From assembly GCF_002795245.1 (NCBI RefSeq), contig NZ_PGVG01000015.1, forward strand, positions 1 to 64,000: a stretch of DNA of 64,000 bases. Reading direction: 5' to 3'. A program made the translations under genes and the position numbers. Below the pieces are notes generated by a model. The model had not been told where the DNA came from. It ran no database searches and worked only from the letters and a program-made list of their open reading frames with translations. Below, piece after piece: positions 1 through 9,042 of the stretch. Each line of letters opens with the position of its first letter. Position 1 is the stretch's first letter. Source of the DNA: Bradyrhizobium forestalis. GTDB taxonomy: Bacteria > Pseudomonadota > Alphaproteobacteria > Rhizobiales > Xanthobacteraceae.

Positions 1-230
1 GCCTCGGGAGACAATGTCAGTCGGTAGGTCATGTACAGCCTCATCTGGTGGTCGGTGATGTGAAGGCCAGGCAAGGCATCGATTCCCTCTTGTCGAGACG
101 AATCAACAGCTTGCACCAGCCGCACCCGGCCGCCAGACGGGTCCGAAAAACGCGACGCCGATGGGGACGGTCCTCCGGTCGGGCTACGCCCTCCCTTCGG
201 TCCGTCCCCATCGGCGCAGTCTCATCCTGA

Positions 231-446
231 TTGTCGCTAAGGTCTCACCTTGATCGCCGCCGCCCAAACGGCCATGATTGCGGGGTCTACGTGGTAGAGG
301 CGACGCGAGCGCTGATTGGACGATTGGCGCGGGGCGAGCGGCCAGACAATGAGCCGATGCACCTCGAGCACCTCATCGCCGATCGGCCAGCCCTTCAGGA
401 GCGACTTAAGGGCGGTCGCGATTGGAGCGGACAGAGCTCGAGCTAG
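231..446 (+). pseudogene. C-terminal fragment of a NopD-like C48 (Ulp1) protease
   Basis: The reading frame encodes only the last part of a C48 SUMO-protease domain. The block NGHDCGVYVVEATRAL matches the catalytic-cysteine region NGYDCGVFVVDGTREL of the full-length NopD-like protein encoded further right (16.3-19.4 kb), and the tail after it also aligns. The catalytic His and Asp blocks are not found upstream in any frame, so this is a truncated relic of a second effector copy. There is no recognisable start, ribosome site or tts box in the 230 bases before it, although the window edge limits that view. Confidence 0.7.
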
Positions 447-532
447 ACGAGCGTCAGGTACCGCGCGCGATCGAAAGCAGGGACAAGTTCCGATGAATTG
501 AGCGGTTGAAGATATGGCCGCTGTGATCTCAA

Positions 533-1849
533 TCAAACCATTCGCAGTAGGTGGTGCTGTAGATCGCGGGCCGCGGCCCTATCGCGCGCAATCACAAGGC
601 ACTCCACCGTGCCAGCCTCTTGGTCGGCGGCAAGCGGGATCACGCCCTCCTTGCGTGTGCGGTCGAACAGAAATCCTTCCCTGACCAAACGATCATGTGC
701 TATTTTGAGGGATCCTGATCGAACATTTCTTACGGATAGAATAACGTTGCAACCGGAATAGTCGAATCCCAGCAGCCGGACGGCAATGCTGTGTAACACC
801 GAGCCGCCACCCCAACGGCCGTTCGCTTCATTAAACAGCAACCGTCCGTCAGTAGCGAAAATGGCGTCAATGTTGATCATTCCGCGATATCCCAGGTTTC
901 GCGCAAGCGCCACAAATCGGTAGGCATGCGCCTGGGCAGTCAACCATTGCTCGTTCCCCAGGTCGCTTGGAAGCTCAAGTCCTGTCCAGATCAGAGCTCT
1001 CTCAGATCGATCCGCGCTTTTACACAGTCGTATGTTTCCACTGTTCCTGAAAACGATTGAACCATCATCCTCGATTTCATACTCGAGATAGAACAAAGAC
1101 TTCGCCAGGTGGTAGGACTCAACGACCAGCGTCTTACAGGATGCCGTTGTCATCTCAGACCAAAGCGCGTCAGGATCAAAGGACGGCCATGGAATCCGCC
1201 GGGTATCTCTTGCTCCAGGTAGTGGATCGCTTTCATTGCCGGTCAGAATGACATTTCCGACCCCACCGGCTCCATTGTCCAGCTTTACGATGACACTGCC
1301 GGTCTGGGTTCTGAGCGAAGCGACCGCTCTGAATAGTTCGTTCGAGTCCGTCGTGACAGATCCATTGGGCAGCGGAAGTGCGACGCTTGTCGCCAATTGA
1401 CGGAAGTGGCTCTTGCGGTTCAACAGATCAGGCCCTCGCTGCAGAGCGAAGTCGTCGCCGATCTGCGGTATGCCCAGCATGGCCGCCAGGCGTGCGACGC
1501 CTTCAGTAGAGTAGCAGGGATACAATCGCCAAGTTGAGTTCTGACGAATATGTCTGGCGATTCGCTCAACAACAGTCTTGGACAGGAGTGTGCAATCATC
1601 AAGGACCGGCGATTGGCTGCCGCCTTGAGGTACAAGCAGACAGAGACTCGATGCGTGGAAATCGAGCGTCGCGCCAATGAAGGATAGCAGATCCGCCGGG
1701 ATGACTACCGGGGAGACTATCAGGTCACCCTCATGAGAAAACCACGCTGAACGGTATGCCGAGTTGGCGGCCAGCGAAAGTTGAGCTGGTGACAGATCGG
1801 CGCCCGACATTTGAGCCGTACCGGCATTCATGATCAGGATCCGCGGCAT
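533..1849 (-). CDS. ATP-grasp family ligase (PGM1/BtrJ-like)
   Basis: A 438-residue protein that looks intact. The N-terminal 100 residues resemble the pre-ATP-grasp region of amide ligases related to PGM1 and BtrJ. The middle holds a lysine-containing stretch (SVIVKLDNGAGGVGN) fitting the nucleotide-binding loop of ATP-grasp enzymes, and near the C terminus the block NEANGRWGGGSVLHS fits the metal-binding end of the active site. Members of this superfamily join a carboxylate to an amine with ATP hydrolysis. The acyl-CoA ligase fragment just upstream on the same strand suggests a once larger biosynthetic unit for an amide-type small molecule. The substrate is unknown. Family assignment is fairly sure; subfamily is inference. 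Confidence 0.7.
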   Translation of the reverse strand: MPRILIMNAGTAQMSGADLSPAQLSLAANSAYRSAWFSHEGDLIVSPVVIPADLLSFIGATLDFHASSLCLLVPQGGSQSPVLDDCTLLSKTVVERIARHIRQNSTWRLYPCYSTEGVARLAAMLGIPQIGDDFALQRGPDLLNRKSHFRQLATSVALPLPNGSVTTDSNELFRAVASLRTQTGSVIVKLDNGAGGVGNVILTGNESDPLPGARDTRRIPWPSFDPDALWSEMTTASCKTLVVESYHLAKSLFYLEYEIEDDGSIVFRNSGNIRLCKSADRSERALIWTGLELPSDLGNEQWLTAQAHAYRFVALARNLGYRGMINIDAIFATDGRLLFNEANGRWGGGSVLHSIAVRLLGFDYSGCNVILSVRNVRSGSLKIAHDRLVREGFLFDRTRKEGVIPLAADQEAGTVECLVIARDRAAARDLQHHLLRMV

Positions 1850-1998
1850 CCGCGACCTCCGGACATCTTGACGCGATCAGAAAGGGATCGTGATGCAACA
1901 ATGCTGAACTTGCTGCGCCGTGGTGAGGCACTGAGCGAAGCTTGATTTCGCGCGGTCTTGCTCCGAGAGAGGATAGGTCGGTGCGTTCTCATCGACCA

Positions 1999-2214
1999 TT
2001 ACAGCCCCAGAAAATGCGGCCTGCTGAAGCTGAGGATCGCTATCCGCTCTCCCTTCTGCACGCCGAGCTGATTGAATGCGCGAGCGATACGCTCAGTCTG
2101 TCGGTTGAGGCTGACGTAGCTGAGAGGCTGCTCTTCGAAGTGGATCGCAGTTTTGTCGCGAGCATACGTAGCGTTTCGGTCGATCAGGCTGCAGAGATCC
2201 AACAACCTATTCAT
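1999..2214 (-). pseudogene. N-terminal fragment of an acyl-CoA synthetase / AMP-binding enzyme
   Basis: Seventy-one residues starting MNRLLDLCSLIDRNA match the first part of AMP-forming acyl-CoA ligases: the segment 'DKTAIHFEEQPLSYVSLNRQ' followed by a short helix and 'GVQKGERIAILS' is the usual opening of this family. The frame stops at once after that, where about 430 further residues including the P-loop and adenylate motifs would be expected. GAGGCG lies before the ATG. The 150 bases between this fragment and the downstream ATP-grasp gene hold no further recognisable ligase sequence, so a deletion has removed the body of the gene. Confidence 0.65.
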
Positions 2215-2338
2215 GCGCCTCGCGCCCGCATATTACGTTTCCGCCGCAATCCGGAATTGCTTGGCGAGGCCCCGATCACATGATTCGGTCTCCCCTTGTA
2301 CAGGCTATGATTACACGGCCTTGGAAGGATGATGGTTC

Positions 2339-2623
2339 TCATGGGTTGCGAACAATGGATATTTCTTGAGGGATCTCGGCCGATTGATCTCTCTCTTTGC
2401 TCTGCTGGGCGGCGGTCGTGTGCATCTGTCCGTAGTGATAAACACACCACGAAGACAGTTTCTTGCCGCGTCTTTGATATACAGGCTCGCCGCACATATA
2501 GGCCTCTCTGGCATCTCCATCTTTGAAGCCGATGATGCAACGGCATTGGCCTTCAATATGGTCGATCAACAGGACCTTCTTGAGGCCGTCGGGCTCCTTC
2601 AACTTGCTGCTCCATAATGCCAA
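2339..2623 (-). CDS. small protein with GcrA-like C-terminal cysteine/histidine motif
   Basis: A 94-residue frame with a TTG start. Residues 26-68 carry the spacing CRCIIG, then MCGEPV, then SSWCVYHYGQMH. This resembles the C-terminal cysteine/histidine block of GcrA-type cell-cycle regulators and of short related proteins common in Bradyrhizobium. The N-terminal helix-turn-helix of true GcrA is absent, so it is not a full GcrA. What it binds cannot be told from sequence. The long charged tail after the motif may not be conserved. Confidence 0.45.
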   Translation of the reverse strand: MALWSSKLKEPDGLKKVLLIDHIEGQCRCIIGFKDGDAREAYMCGEPVYQRRGKKLSSWCVYHYGQMHTTAAQQSKERDQSAEIPQEISIVRNP

Positions 2624-3066
2624 CCAATATCTTCCGATGCCGCGCGGGCCACGCGGAGCGACAATTGCAGCTTAGGCTCGTTGAAAACCTGCGCAGGCCC
2701 GCCGTCGGTCGCACCTTTGCGCGATGGAAATGCCTTGCTACCACGGGAAAGCAGTAACAGAGCGGAAAGCCGGGTCGGCAAACTGATTTTGGCGCGGTGC
2801 CGCGCCAGAGGAGGGGCTTGGTTCAGATTCGGGAAGCAGCGTCGCCCACTTAGGGGTTCGGATGGAGGCCTACGTCGCTCAATTCTGACCTCGTCGGCTC
2901 TCTGATGCCCCGGGCCAGAACAGCCACGTAGTCTCGTTTCCGGAATGGCGAGCCTTTCAAAGCTACGTACGAGCGATTGCGCCGCAATTAGGATTCGCTG
3001 CAGGACCCTTCCGACCGACCCGCCACTGGGGGTGAGGATCGACGAGGATCTGACCAGCTGAGACAT
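2599..3066 (-). CDS. hypothetical protein downstream of a MerR-type promoter
   Basis: ATG at 3066 follows AAGGATTGCGA and lies 53 bases downstream of the -10 box of a 19-bp-spacer promoter. The protein begins MSQLVRSSSILTPSGG and its first 45 residues form a basic helix. The start context (ATTGCGAATGTCTCAG) is nearly the same as at 10073, which also has this promoter. The remainder is rich in Arg, Ser and Pro and may be decayed sequence. I do not recognise the family. Confidence 0.25.
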   Translation of the reverse strand: MSQLVRSSSILTPSGGSVGRVLQRILIAAQSLVRSFERLAIPETRLRGCSGPGHQRADEVRIERRRPPSEPLSGRRCFPNLNQAPPLARHRAKISLPTRLSALLLLSRGSKAFPSRKGATDGGPAQVFNEPKLQLSLRVARAASEDIGWHYGAAS

Positions 3067-3118
3067 TCGCAATCCTTCACGATCCCCGCGGCAGAGCGAG
3101 ATATGTGCCCACCTCAAG

Positions 3119-3149
3119 ACCGTACAACGTAACGTTACGTCCGATTCAA
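3119..3149 (-). promoter_or_regulatory. MerR-type promoter, copy 1 (19-bp spacer with dyad)
   Basis: Read on the minus strand: TTGAAT, 19 bp containing the dyad-like ACGTAACGTTACGT, then TACGGT. The 19-bp spacing is too long for an ordinary sigma70 promoter and is typical of promoters activated by MerR-family proteins. Four similar sites occur elsewhere in the window on the same strand. Confidence 0.55.
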
Positions 3150-3568
3150 GCCCTTTTATGCAGCCGTGTGAACGTGGCCAAGCTCTCAAATCGGGCCGGC
3201 CGGCCGGTCCGGTCTCGCACGCATTTAGCGCTGCGATTTGCGTCAGGAAAGCTCGTCCTCTCTTTGAGATCAGGGCCGCTGCCGATAAGCCCATTGTCGG
3301 AAACCGCCCTTTTGCGACCAAGTGCTCACTACCTTTGCAGCCGATTGCCCCCCTGACCTCCGGTGCCGTCATCGGATAGCTCGGTCACTTCTATCCGACG
3401 CTGATTTGCAATGCGAAATCCGGCCTGCGGCCGATAGTTTTCGATGAGGTCGGCCTGACGGGGCGCAGCCTGTAGCCCTTGGGGAGGGCGAAGAACGGTC
3501 CTTCGAATCTGCCGGCGGCCGTCAATCAAAACGCACGTCGCGGTCACTGACTTCGCCTGGCGCCGCGA

Positions 3569-4466
3569 TTATCGCAGCGTCTGATAGAGGCGGTACAGCA
3601 GCCGCGCGCGAGGGTCAATCGACGAGATGTAGAGTTGCTCATAACGCGTACGCGCGCTCTTGCCGTCAACGCCAAGGCCATCAAGGGTCGCGGTATACGG
3701 CGCGGTGAAATTGCTGTCGGAGCCGTCGCCGCTGAACGCGTCGAGCAGCTCGAAGCTAAGTTCGGCGGGCGAGCGTTTTGGCGTGCGCGTAAAGTGCGAC
3801 ACCGGCGCTGGCCTTCTCATATGGCGGACGGTTCAATTCGCCTGATACCTTCACGCTGACGCCCTCGGTGCGCGAGGTGATGCCGAGAATCTTGGGCACC
3901 AGCTCGTCGGCATGGGCCATGGTCGGGACGCGCATGTCGACTTGCGCATAGGCCAGTTCCGCGACGACGTTGGGCCTGGTGCCGCCGCGGACGCCCCCGA
4001 CATTGACGGTGATACCGCGCGTGAGATCGTTCATCGCCTCCAGCGTCTGGATCACATGGGCGAGTTCCCGGATCGCGCTGCGGCCGTCCTCGGGCCGCGT
4101 ACCTGCATGCGCGGGAGCGCCATTGATGAATACGTCAAAGTGCGCAACGCCCTTCCGCCCCGTGACGACCTTGCCCCCGTCGCGCGCCGGCTCGGTCACT
4201 AGTACGTATTTGGCCTTGCGGCCCTCGGCCTCGATCAGCGCGCGCGAGGTTCGGCTGCCGATCTCTTCGTCCGAGACGTAGAGGTGCGTGATGCCGAGCG
4301 GCGGGTGTGCATCATCCGCGCAGATTTGCCGGAATGCGTGATAGGCGAGGTAGGCACCGCCCTTCGTGTCGTAGATGCCGGGGCCGAACGCTCGGTCGCC
4401 CTCGATCTTGAATGGTATCCGTTCGATGGATCTAGCTCGGATGGATACTCTCGTTCTCGGCGTCAA
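3569..4466 (-). pseudogene. M20-family peptidase (carboxypeptidase G2-like), frameshifted
   Basis: The frame 4466-3756 contains metallopeptidase M20 features: GDRAFGPGIYDTKGG (first metal-site region with Asp), SDEEIGS (catalytic Glu-Glu), and RKGVAHFDVFINGAPAHAG (start of the dimerisation domain). The C-terminal metal-site region GDGSDSNFTAPYTATLDGLG is present but lies in a different frame (3569-3820), so a frameshift near 3.8 kb separates the two. The N-terminal roughly 80 residues, including the first HxD motif, cannot be read, and an IS66 fragment abuts there. The gene is inactive as written; it would have encoded a zinc carboxypeptidase acting on glutamate-type conjugates. Confidence 0.75.
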
Positions 4467-4506
4467 GCGCGAGCACCATCTCGGTCAGAGCTGACGGATC
4501 GACCAT

Positions 4507-4620
4507 GAGCTCGATTCGCAGGGCTATCTGACCGACGTGCTGGAGCGCATCGTCTCCGGGCGCACCAAGAGCCATCAGCTCCACGAGCTGCTTGCCTGGA
4601 ACTGGAAGGCTGCCCGCCAG
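4507..4620 (+). pseudogene. IS66-family transposase (TnpC) C-terminal fragment
   Basis: The frame reads DSQGYLTDVLERIVSG, then HQLHELLAWNWK. This is the end of IS66 TnpC transposases, which finish with a block like 'IHELLPWNW'. Only about 38 residues remain. It lies directly against the decayed N-terminal end of the M20 peptidase, so the element probably broke that gene. No terminal inverted repeat was found. Confidence 0.6.
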
Positions 4621-4764
4621 CGGGGCGGCCGATGCTTGGACCACCCCGAAGCGGCCGAGAGACCGCCGACTTTCTGCGTAACGCCCACGCCGATATTCCA
4701 GCGGTCGTCGAGGCCATGCGCCAATATTGGATGCCGATCCGCTACCCACGCGCCCGCTGATCAC

Positions 4765-5136
4765 CGCAGACGTGGAAGCTCATGCCGGTTACCATGCAGC
4801 AGCTGGAATGAGAGAGTGACCTTACAACTTCGAAGGGCAATCATGCTACACTCTCCATCCATGCCCTGAATAATTATCGTCTGCGCGATCAAGTAACGCC
4901 CGTCGCTCCGCATACAAGGGCGTGAACTGAATCATCACGCCTTCGCCTCAGCCAGCCAAGACGCAGCTCGAAACGGCTGTACAAAAATTGAGTCTGCAGC
5001 GCACTTCAAATCTAACGCTAGGTTCGATTCCAATTGAAATGTCGAGAGGGTTGTTGCAGCTCTGTGACAGCATTTCTCGCAACAGATGGTAAGGAAGGGT
5101 TCGCTCGGGGAATGAGTACAAGGAAGTAGCACCGAC
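4765..5136. other. no gene recognised
   Basis: Nothing recognisable apart from the leader of the downstream outer-membrane protein gene, whose ribosome site AAGGAAG lies about 10 bases before its start. Confidence 0.5.
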
Positions 5137-5865
5137 ATGAAAATGAGCCGAATACTGAGCGCGAGCGTTATCGTTGTTTGCATTCTGCGACCCGCATTTG
5201 GCGCGGACTCCGCTCCGCGACAAATCTATAAGGCGCTGCCGCCAACCGAGATTGCTGCCGCCTACTACGATTGGAGCGGCTTCTACGCCGGCCTAAATCA
5301 TGGTTGGGGATCCAGTCAAAACTCCTGGTATCTAAACGGCACCACGCCCGAAGGCTCGCACGACGCAAGCGGGGGCACTTTGGGAGCGCAGATCGGCCAC
5401 CGGTGGCAAGTTGGCAGAACTGTTTTCGGGGTGGAGGGCCGAGCCAATTGGTCCGACTTTAACGGCTCCAATAACAGCGAATGGTCAAACGCCAAGAATC
5501 AAACGGCGCTGAGCAAGGTGGGATTGTTCACTGGTCACCTTGGATATGCCTTTGGCGAAGCGCTGCTATATGCCACCGCCGGCGCCGCGGTGACGAGTAC
5601 CTCTTATAAGATCTACTCGGATGTGACAGGGCAGCAGCTTGCGACGGCAGATATCGTCCGCTGGGGTCTCGCTGTTGGAGGGGGAATTGATGTCAAGCTC
5701 GCAACGAACTGGTTCTTGGGACTGGAGTACAATCATCTCTTCCTGCCTGACAACGATGTGAACTTCTCCAACGCTTTTGGGACTGATCGAATCCACCAGG
5801 GCGTTGATCTGGTCACGGCGCGGCTCAATTATAAGTTTGGCGACCCGATGGCTGCCTTCAAATAG
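5137..5865 (+). CDS. outer-membrane beta-barrel protein (Omp25/RopB-like)
   Basis: A 242-residue protein with a signal peptide (MKMSRILSASVIVVCILRPA, cleavage probably after FGA). It then shows the pattern of small 8-stranded barrels of Rhizobiales: 'YDWSGFYAGLNHGWG' at the first strand, repeated alternating aromatic strands, 'KVGLFTGHLGYAFGEALLYA' and 'FLGLEYNHLF' in the middle, and the last strand 'TARLNYKFG'. Proteins of this type sit in the outer membrane and are abundant in Bradyrhizobium. The start is supported by AAGGAAG before the ATG. It stands alone with no partner gene, and its specific role is unknown. Confidence 0.8.
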   Translation: MKMSRILSASVIVVCILRPAFGADSAPRQIYKALPPTEIAAAYYDWSGFYAGLNHGWGSSQNSWYLNGTTPEGSHDASGGTLGAQIGHRWQVGRTVFGVEGRANWSDFNGSNNSEWSNAKNQTALSKVGLFTGHLGYAFGEALLYATAGAAVTSTSYKIYSDVTGQQLATADIVRWGLAVGGGIDVKLATNWFLGLEYNHLFLPDNDVNFSNAFGTDRIHQGVDLVTARLNYKFGDPMAAFK

Positions 5866-6213
5866 GCCGGCTCGCATGGTGAGCTTCTTCTGTTCTCCCC
5901 ACGGGGCTCTCTGGATCGCCAGGGAGGCGTGGACGCGCGACCCCGTCCTCGGGATCCATTCCGTTGGCCACGAACCGGTCGCTCAAAAAACGTGAACGGG
6001 GATGGGGAGAACGAGGCATGAGATCTCCTGCGTCCGAGCACGACAGGCGAAGCGCCGAAATCGCCGGAGCTGATAAGACCTTTCAATACGAGCTCTAATC
6101 TGTGAAACCAGTCGCAGCCCGGGCAATTGTTCGATGACTGTCGTGGAAGCGACCAGGGATTGAGGCCATCGACCGTTCTGCTCTCCCGACGGGATCTGCG
6201 CCAAAGATCGCAC
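5866..6213. other. no gene recognised
   Basis: The stretch between the barrel protein and the convergent flavin reductase gene contains no frame I can identify and no clear terminator. Confidence 0.5.
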
Positions 6214-6732
6214 TCAGTCAAAAGTACGAAGCGCGCCCCGGAAGTTGATCAATGGACTCCCATCGCTTTGTCGGGTCGCGATAATTCGCCCGATAAAGAC
6301 GGTGTGTGTGCCAAGCACCTTGTGGTCATACAAAACGCATTCGAGCGCGCAAAATGCATTCGGTAATAGCGGTACATCGAGGGCGCCCTGATCCCAGGGC
6401 GCGGTATCGAAGCGGTGAACGCCTTTCGCCCCCTCCTCACCGCCAAAACGCAAGGCAAGGTCCTCCTGGTCACTGCGGAGAACGCTGACTCCAAAGCTGC
6501 CATTGGCAAGGATGTCATCATGTGCTTCGGAGCGGGCATTGATGCCAACGACCAGGCACGGCGGCTCCATGCCGATGGACGTCACAGAACTCACCGTCAG
6601 TCCCCGTCTTCCGGCTGCCGTCCCGGTCGTCACGATGGCGACACCGCTTGGCAGGCTTTGCATGGCATGGCGGAACTCTGCCGGTCGGATAGACGGCATA
6701 TCCCGAATCGCAGGAGAGAACTGGTGGGTCAT
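6214..6732 (-). CDS. flavin reductase-like domain protein
   Basis: A 172-residue single-domain protein. 'RHAMQSLPSGVAIVTTG' and 'GLTVSSVTSIGMEPPCLVVG' near the N terminus are the FMN-binding signature of the flavin reductase-like family (HpaC/NtaB type), and 'HTVFIGRIIATRQ' near the end fits its last strands. Such proteins use NAD(P)H to reduce free FMN or FAD and pass it to a separate oxygenase. No oxygenase lies next to it; the nearest candidate in the window is the acyl-CoA-dehydrogenase-like monooxygenase at 33.9-35.1 kb. It appears intact and solitary. Confidence 0.8.
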   Translation of the reverse strand: MTHQFSPAIRDMPSIRPAEFRHAMQSLPSGVAIVTTGTAAGRRGLTVSSVTSIGMEPPCLVVGINARSEAHDDILANGSFGVSVLRSDQEDLALRFGGEEGAKGVHRFDTAPWDQGALDVPLLPNAFCALECVLYDHKVLGTHTVFIGRIIATRQSDGSPLINFRGALRTFD

Positions 6733-7173
6733 GATCAGCCTCTGCAGTTGAACCCCACTTCTAGTGTCTCCACACCAGAGACGACTTTGATCCCTGTTGG
6801 GCCTGTAATGGGGTACGCGGTTTCAAAATTGCGTGACGAGTAGGCTCAGATTGAGACCGAGTATGCCTTTGATGTCCTCTGGATCAGCTACAGTCATGAC
6901 CGGACGGACGTGCAATATCTCGGCGCGTTACGCTGGATGGCGATCGCGGCGGCGGAACTGAGAATTGTCGCCGCCACTGTTTCAACAGGGCCCCCATCAA
7001 ACAGCGAACCGTGCTGAGCAGCCCGGCGACGCACCAGTGCACATGGAGCGGTGGTCGCGCTCCGACCAGCTGGGCTGGAACCTCGCCGGGCCTCGTGCGG
7101 ACCGGATGATGCCGATTGCGGCATCGGCCCGCGCCTGCCAGAGTTTCTCCGCATGTAGACGGCATCGGCGCAC
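6733..7173. other. no gene recognised
   Basis: Several short overlapping frames on both strands, none with a known family signature. Possibly decayed sequence. Confidence 0.4.
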
Positions 7174-7359
7174 CTAATGTACTTTTAGGAGAACACGTTT
7201 TTTTGCCTCGAGAAGATGCTGATCGAGCGTCGCGTGCAGCGTACCACGCAGCTCCGGCGGGATTGAGCTATCTGTATCGATCAATTCCCGAAACTTGCGA
7301 ATGATGTGTTCTATCACTGCAATAGATCCGAGTGTCTCAATCCTCTGCCAGGACATCAT
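7174..7359 (-). CDS. small hypothetical protein
   Basis: Sixty-one residues starting MMSWQRIETLGSIAVIEHII, helical throughout with a basic C terminus (LLEAKKRVLLKVH). The start is well supported by AAAGGAGATAATCG immediately before the double ATG. I do not recognise the family. It is separated from trpD, upstream on the same strand, by about 250 bases. Confidence 0.5.
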   Translation of the reverse strand: MMSWQRIETLGSIAVIEHIIRKFRELIDTDSSIPPELRGTLHATLDQHLLEAKKRVLLKVH

Positions 7360-7611
7360 CGATTATCTCCTTTGGCGCGCAGCGCTTCGTCGCGGGTTCT
7401 CACCTCGGCAACCCGGGCTGCAACAGGCTCTCGTCGATAAGAAAGTTGGCTCTCGCGTCCCGTGCTCAACGCGAACTGGCGTCAGGCCGAGCTCAGGCGG
7501 CGCACGCTCCTTGAAATTCCGCAGAAGTGACGTGCATTCCTGGCTGCAATATTTTCGCGCTCGTGAGCTGCAGACTTGGTCGCAATACTGGAACATCGGC
7601 CAACTCGGCTC

Positions 7612-8625
7612 TCAGGCGTTCGAAACTGCGATGAGGCGCTTCAGTCGAGCGGCTGCGGCGCCGCGATCAAGTGATTCTTGTCCAAGTGCTACGCCTTCCT
7701 GCAGTGTCGAGGCCCGCCCGGCCACGACCAACGCCGCCGCCGCGTTCAAAAGCGCGGCGTCGCGAAATGGACCTGATGCGCCATCAAGTGCATTTTGCAG
7801 CGCAACGGCATTAGCCTCCGCATCGCTGCGCTCCAGCGCGTCGTTGCGGCAGCGGCGGAGCCCGGCTTGTTCCGGCGTCACTTCGAAGGTGCGGACTATA
7901 CCTGCCTCAAGCGCAGCGACAAATGATGGGCCGGTGAGGGTTAGTTCGTCGAGCCCGTCCGAGCCATGAACAACCCAAACCGACTCGGCACCAAGGTTCT
8001 TCAAGACGCACGCCAGAGGCTGCACCCATTCGGGAGACAAAGCCCCAACGATCTGCCGCTTGACCCCGGCCGGATTGCACAGAGCCTCGATCAGATTAAA
8101 GATCGTATGGGTTCCAACTGCGTTCCGGATCTGCCCAATGCGCTGCATCGCCGGATAATGGGCTGACGCAAACATGAAGCCGATGTCGGCTTCCTGCACA
8201 CAACGTGCGATGGCCTCAGGCTTGAGATCGACCTTCACACCGAGGCGCGCCAACACGTCTGCGGTGCTTGAACCAAAAGACGCAGCGCGGTTGACATGCT
8301 TGGCGACAGGAATGCCGGCCCCGGCGACGATGAAGGAAGCGCAGGTCGACACGTTGACGGAATACATAAGGGTCTCGCTCGTGCCAGCGAGACCGACGGG
8401 CTCGCATGCCACCTCGACCCGCGGCATTCTATTCCGCATGGCCGAGGTGGCGCCGGTGACTTCTTCGACCGTCTCGCCCCGGACCCGCATCCCCATCAAC
8501 AAGGCACCGATTTGCGAGGGAGTTGCGTAACCCGACATCATGCTGTCGAAGGCTGACGCAGTTTCGTCACGCGTCAGAGCGGCGCCTGTGGCAACTTTGC
8601 CGATGATCGATCTAAGAACTTCCAT
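7612..8625 (-). CDS. trpD: anthranilate phosphoribosyltransferase-like protein (divergent TrpD)
   Basis: A 337-residue protein aligning over its full length with TrpD, which transfers anthranilate onto phosphoribosyl pyrophosphate in tryptophan synthesis. Conserved parts include the N-terminal helical domain ('ATPSQIGALLMGMRVRGET'), 'NVSTCASFIVAGAGIPVAKH' and the metal-site block 'HGSDGLDELTLTGPS'. The glycine-rich loop that is normally D-x-x-GTGGDG reads 'CEPVGLAGTSETLMYS', KHGNRA reads KHVNRA, and the serine loop SSxSGSAD reads SFGSSTAD. All three touch the PRPP and anthranilate sites in known structures. The frame is fully open, so this may be a protein with changed substrate or lost activity. 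No other trp gene lies nearby. A MerR-type promoter is found 160 bases upstream. Confidence 0.75.
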   Translation of the reverse strand: MEVLRSIIGKVATGAALTRDETASAFDSMMSGYATPSQIGALLMGMRVRGETVEEVTGATSAMRNRMPRVEVACEPVGLAGTSETLMYSVNVSTCASFIVAGAGIPVAKHVNRAASFGSSTADVLARLGVKVDLKPEAIARCVQEADIGFMFASAHYPAMQRIGQIRNAVGTHTIFNLIEALCNPAGVKRQIVGALSPEWVQPLACVLKNLGAESVWVVHGSDGLDELTLTGPSFVAALEAGIVRTFEVTPEQAGLRRCRNDALERSDAEANAVALQNALDGASGPFRDAALLNAAAALVVAGRASTLQEGVALGQESLDRGAAAARLKRLIAVSNA

Positions 8626-8787
8626 CGAACTTTACACGTTCCCTGTCCAAACCTTGAGCTCTTCCGTTCAGCGAGACATCGTTGAAGAGACCCGGAACCG
8701 ATTGCCTTGATGCAGCGGCCCGCCCCACGCGGCATGGCCTCATTGACGCTTGAGGCGACAGTTGGTTGTGTGTGGGCACACTTGGCG

Positions 8788-8818
8788 AGGCTACAACCTG
8801 ACGCAACGTGAGGGTCAA
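8788..8818 (-). promoter_or_regulatory. MerR-type promoter, copy 2, upstream of trpD
   Basis: On the minus strand: TTGACC, exactly 19 bp (with CTCACGTTGCGTCAGG, an imperfect dyad), then TAGCCT. It points at trpD, whose start is about 160 bases downstream. The geometry matches MerR-family-regulated promoters. Confidence 0.6.
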
Positions 8819-9042
8819 GCTCTCCATTTCGGTGGTGCCGTCGAGAGGAGATCGTCGACCAGCTAGAACACTGCAGTTTCTTGTCGTAGGACCGATGACA
8901 CTGTCTCGCGCCCGGTGGCCGCGTCCGCAGCGGCCTCTTTACCGCGGTCTTCCGGCCGGATCACGCATCCTACAAAGCCTTTTAGCCTTCGGGCGCCGCC
9001 GTGGTGAAGCGTTGAAACGGTAAACGAACAGCCGCCACATCG

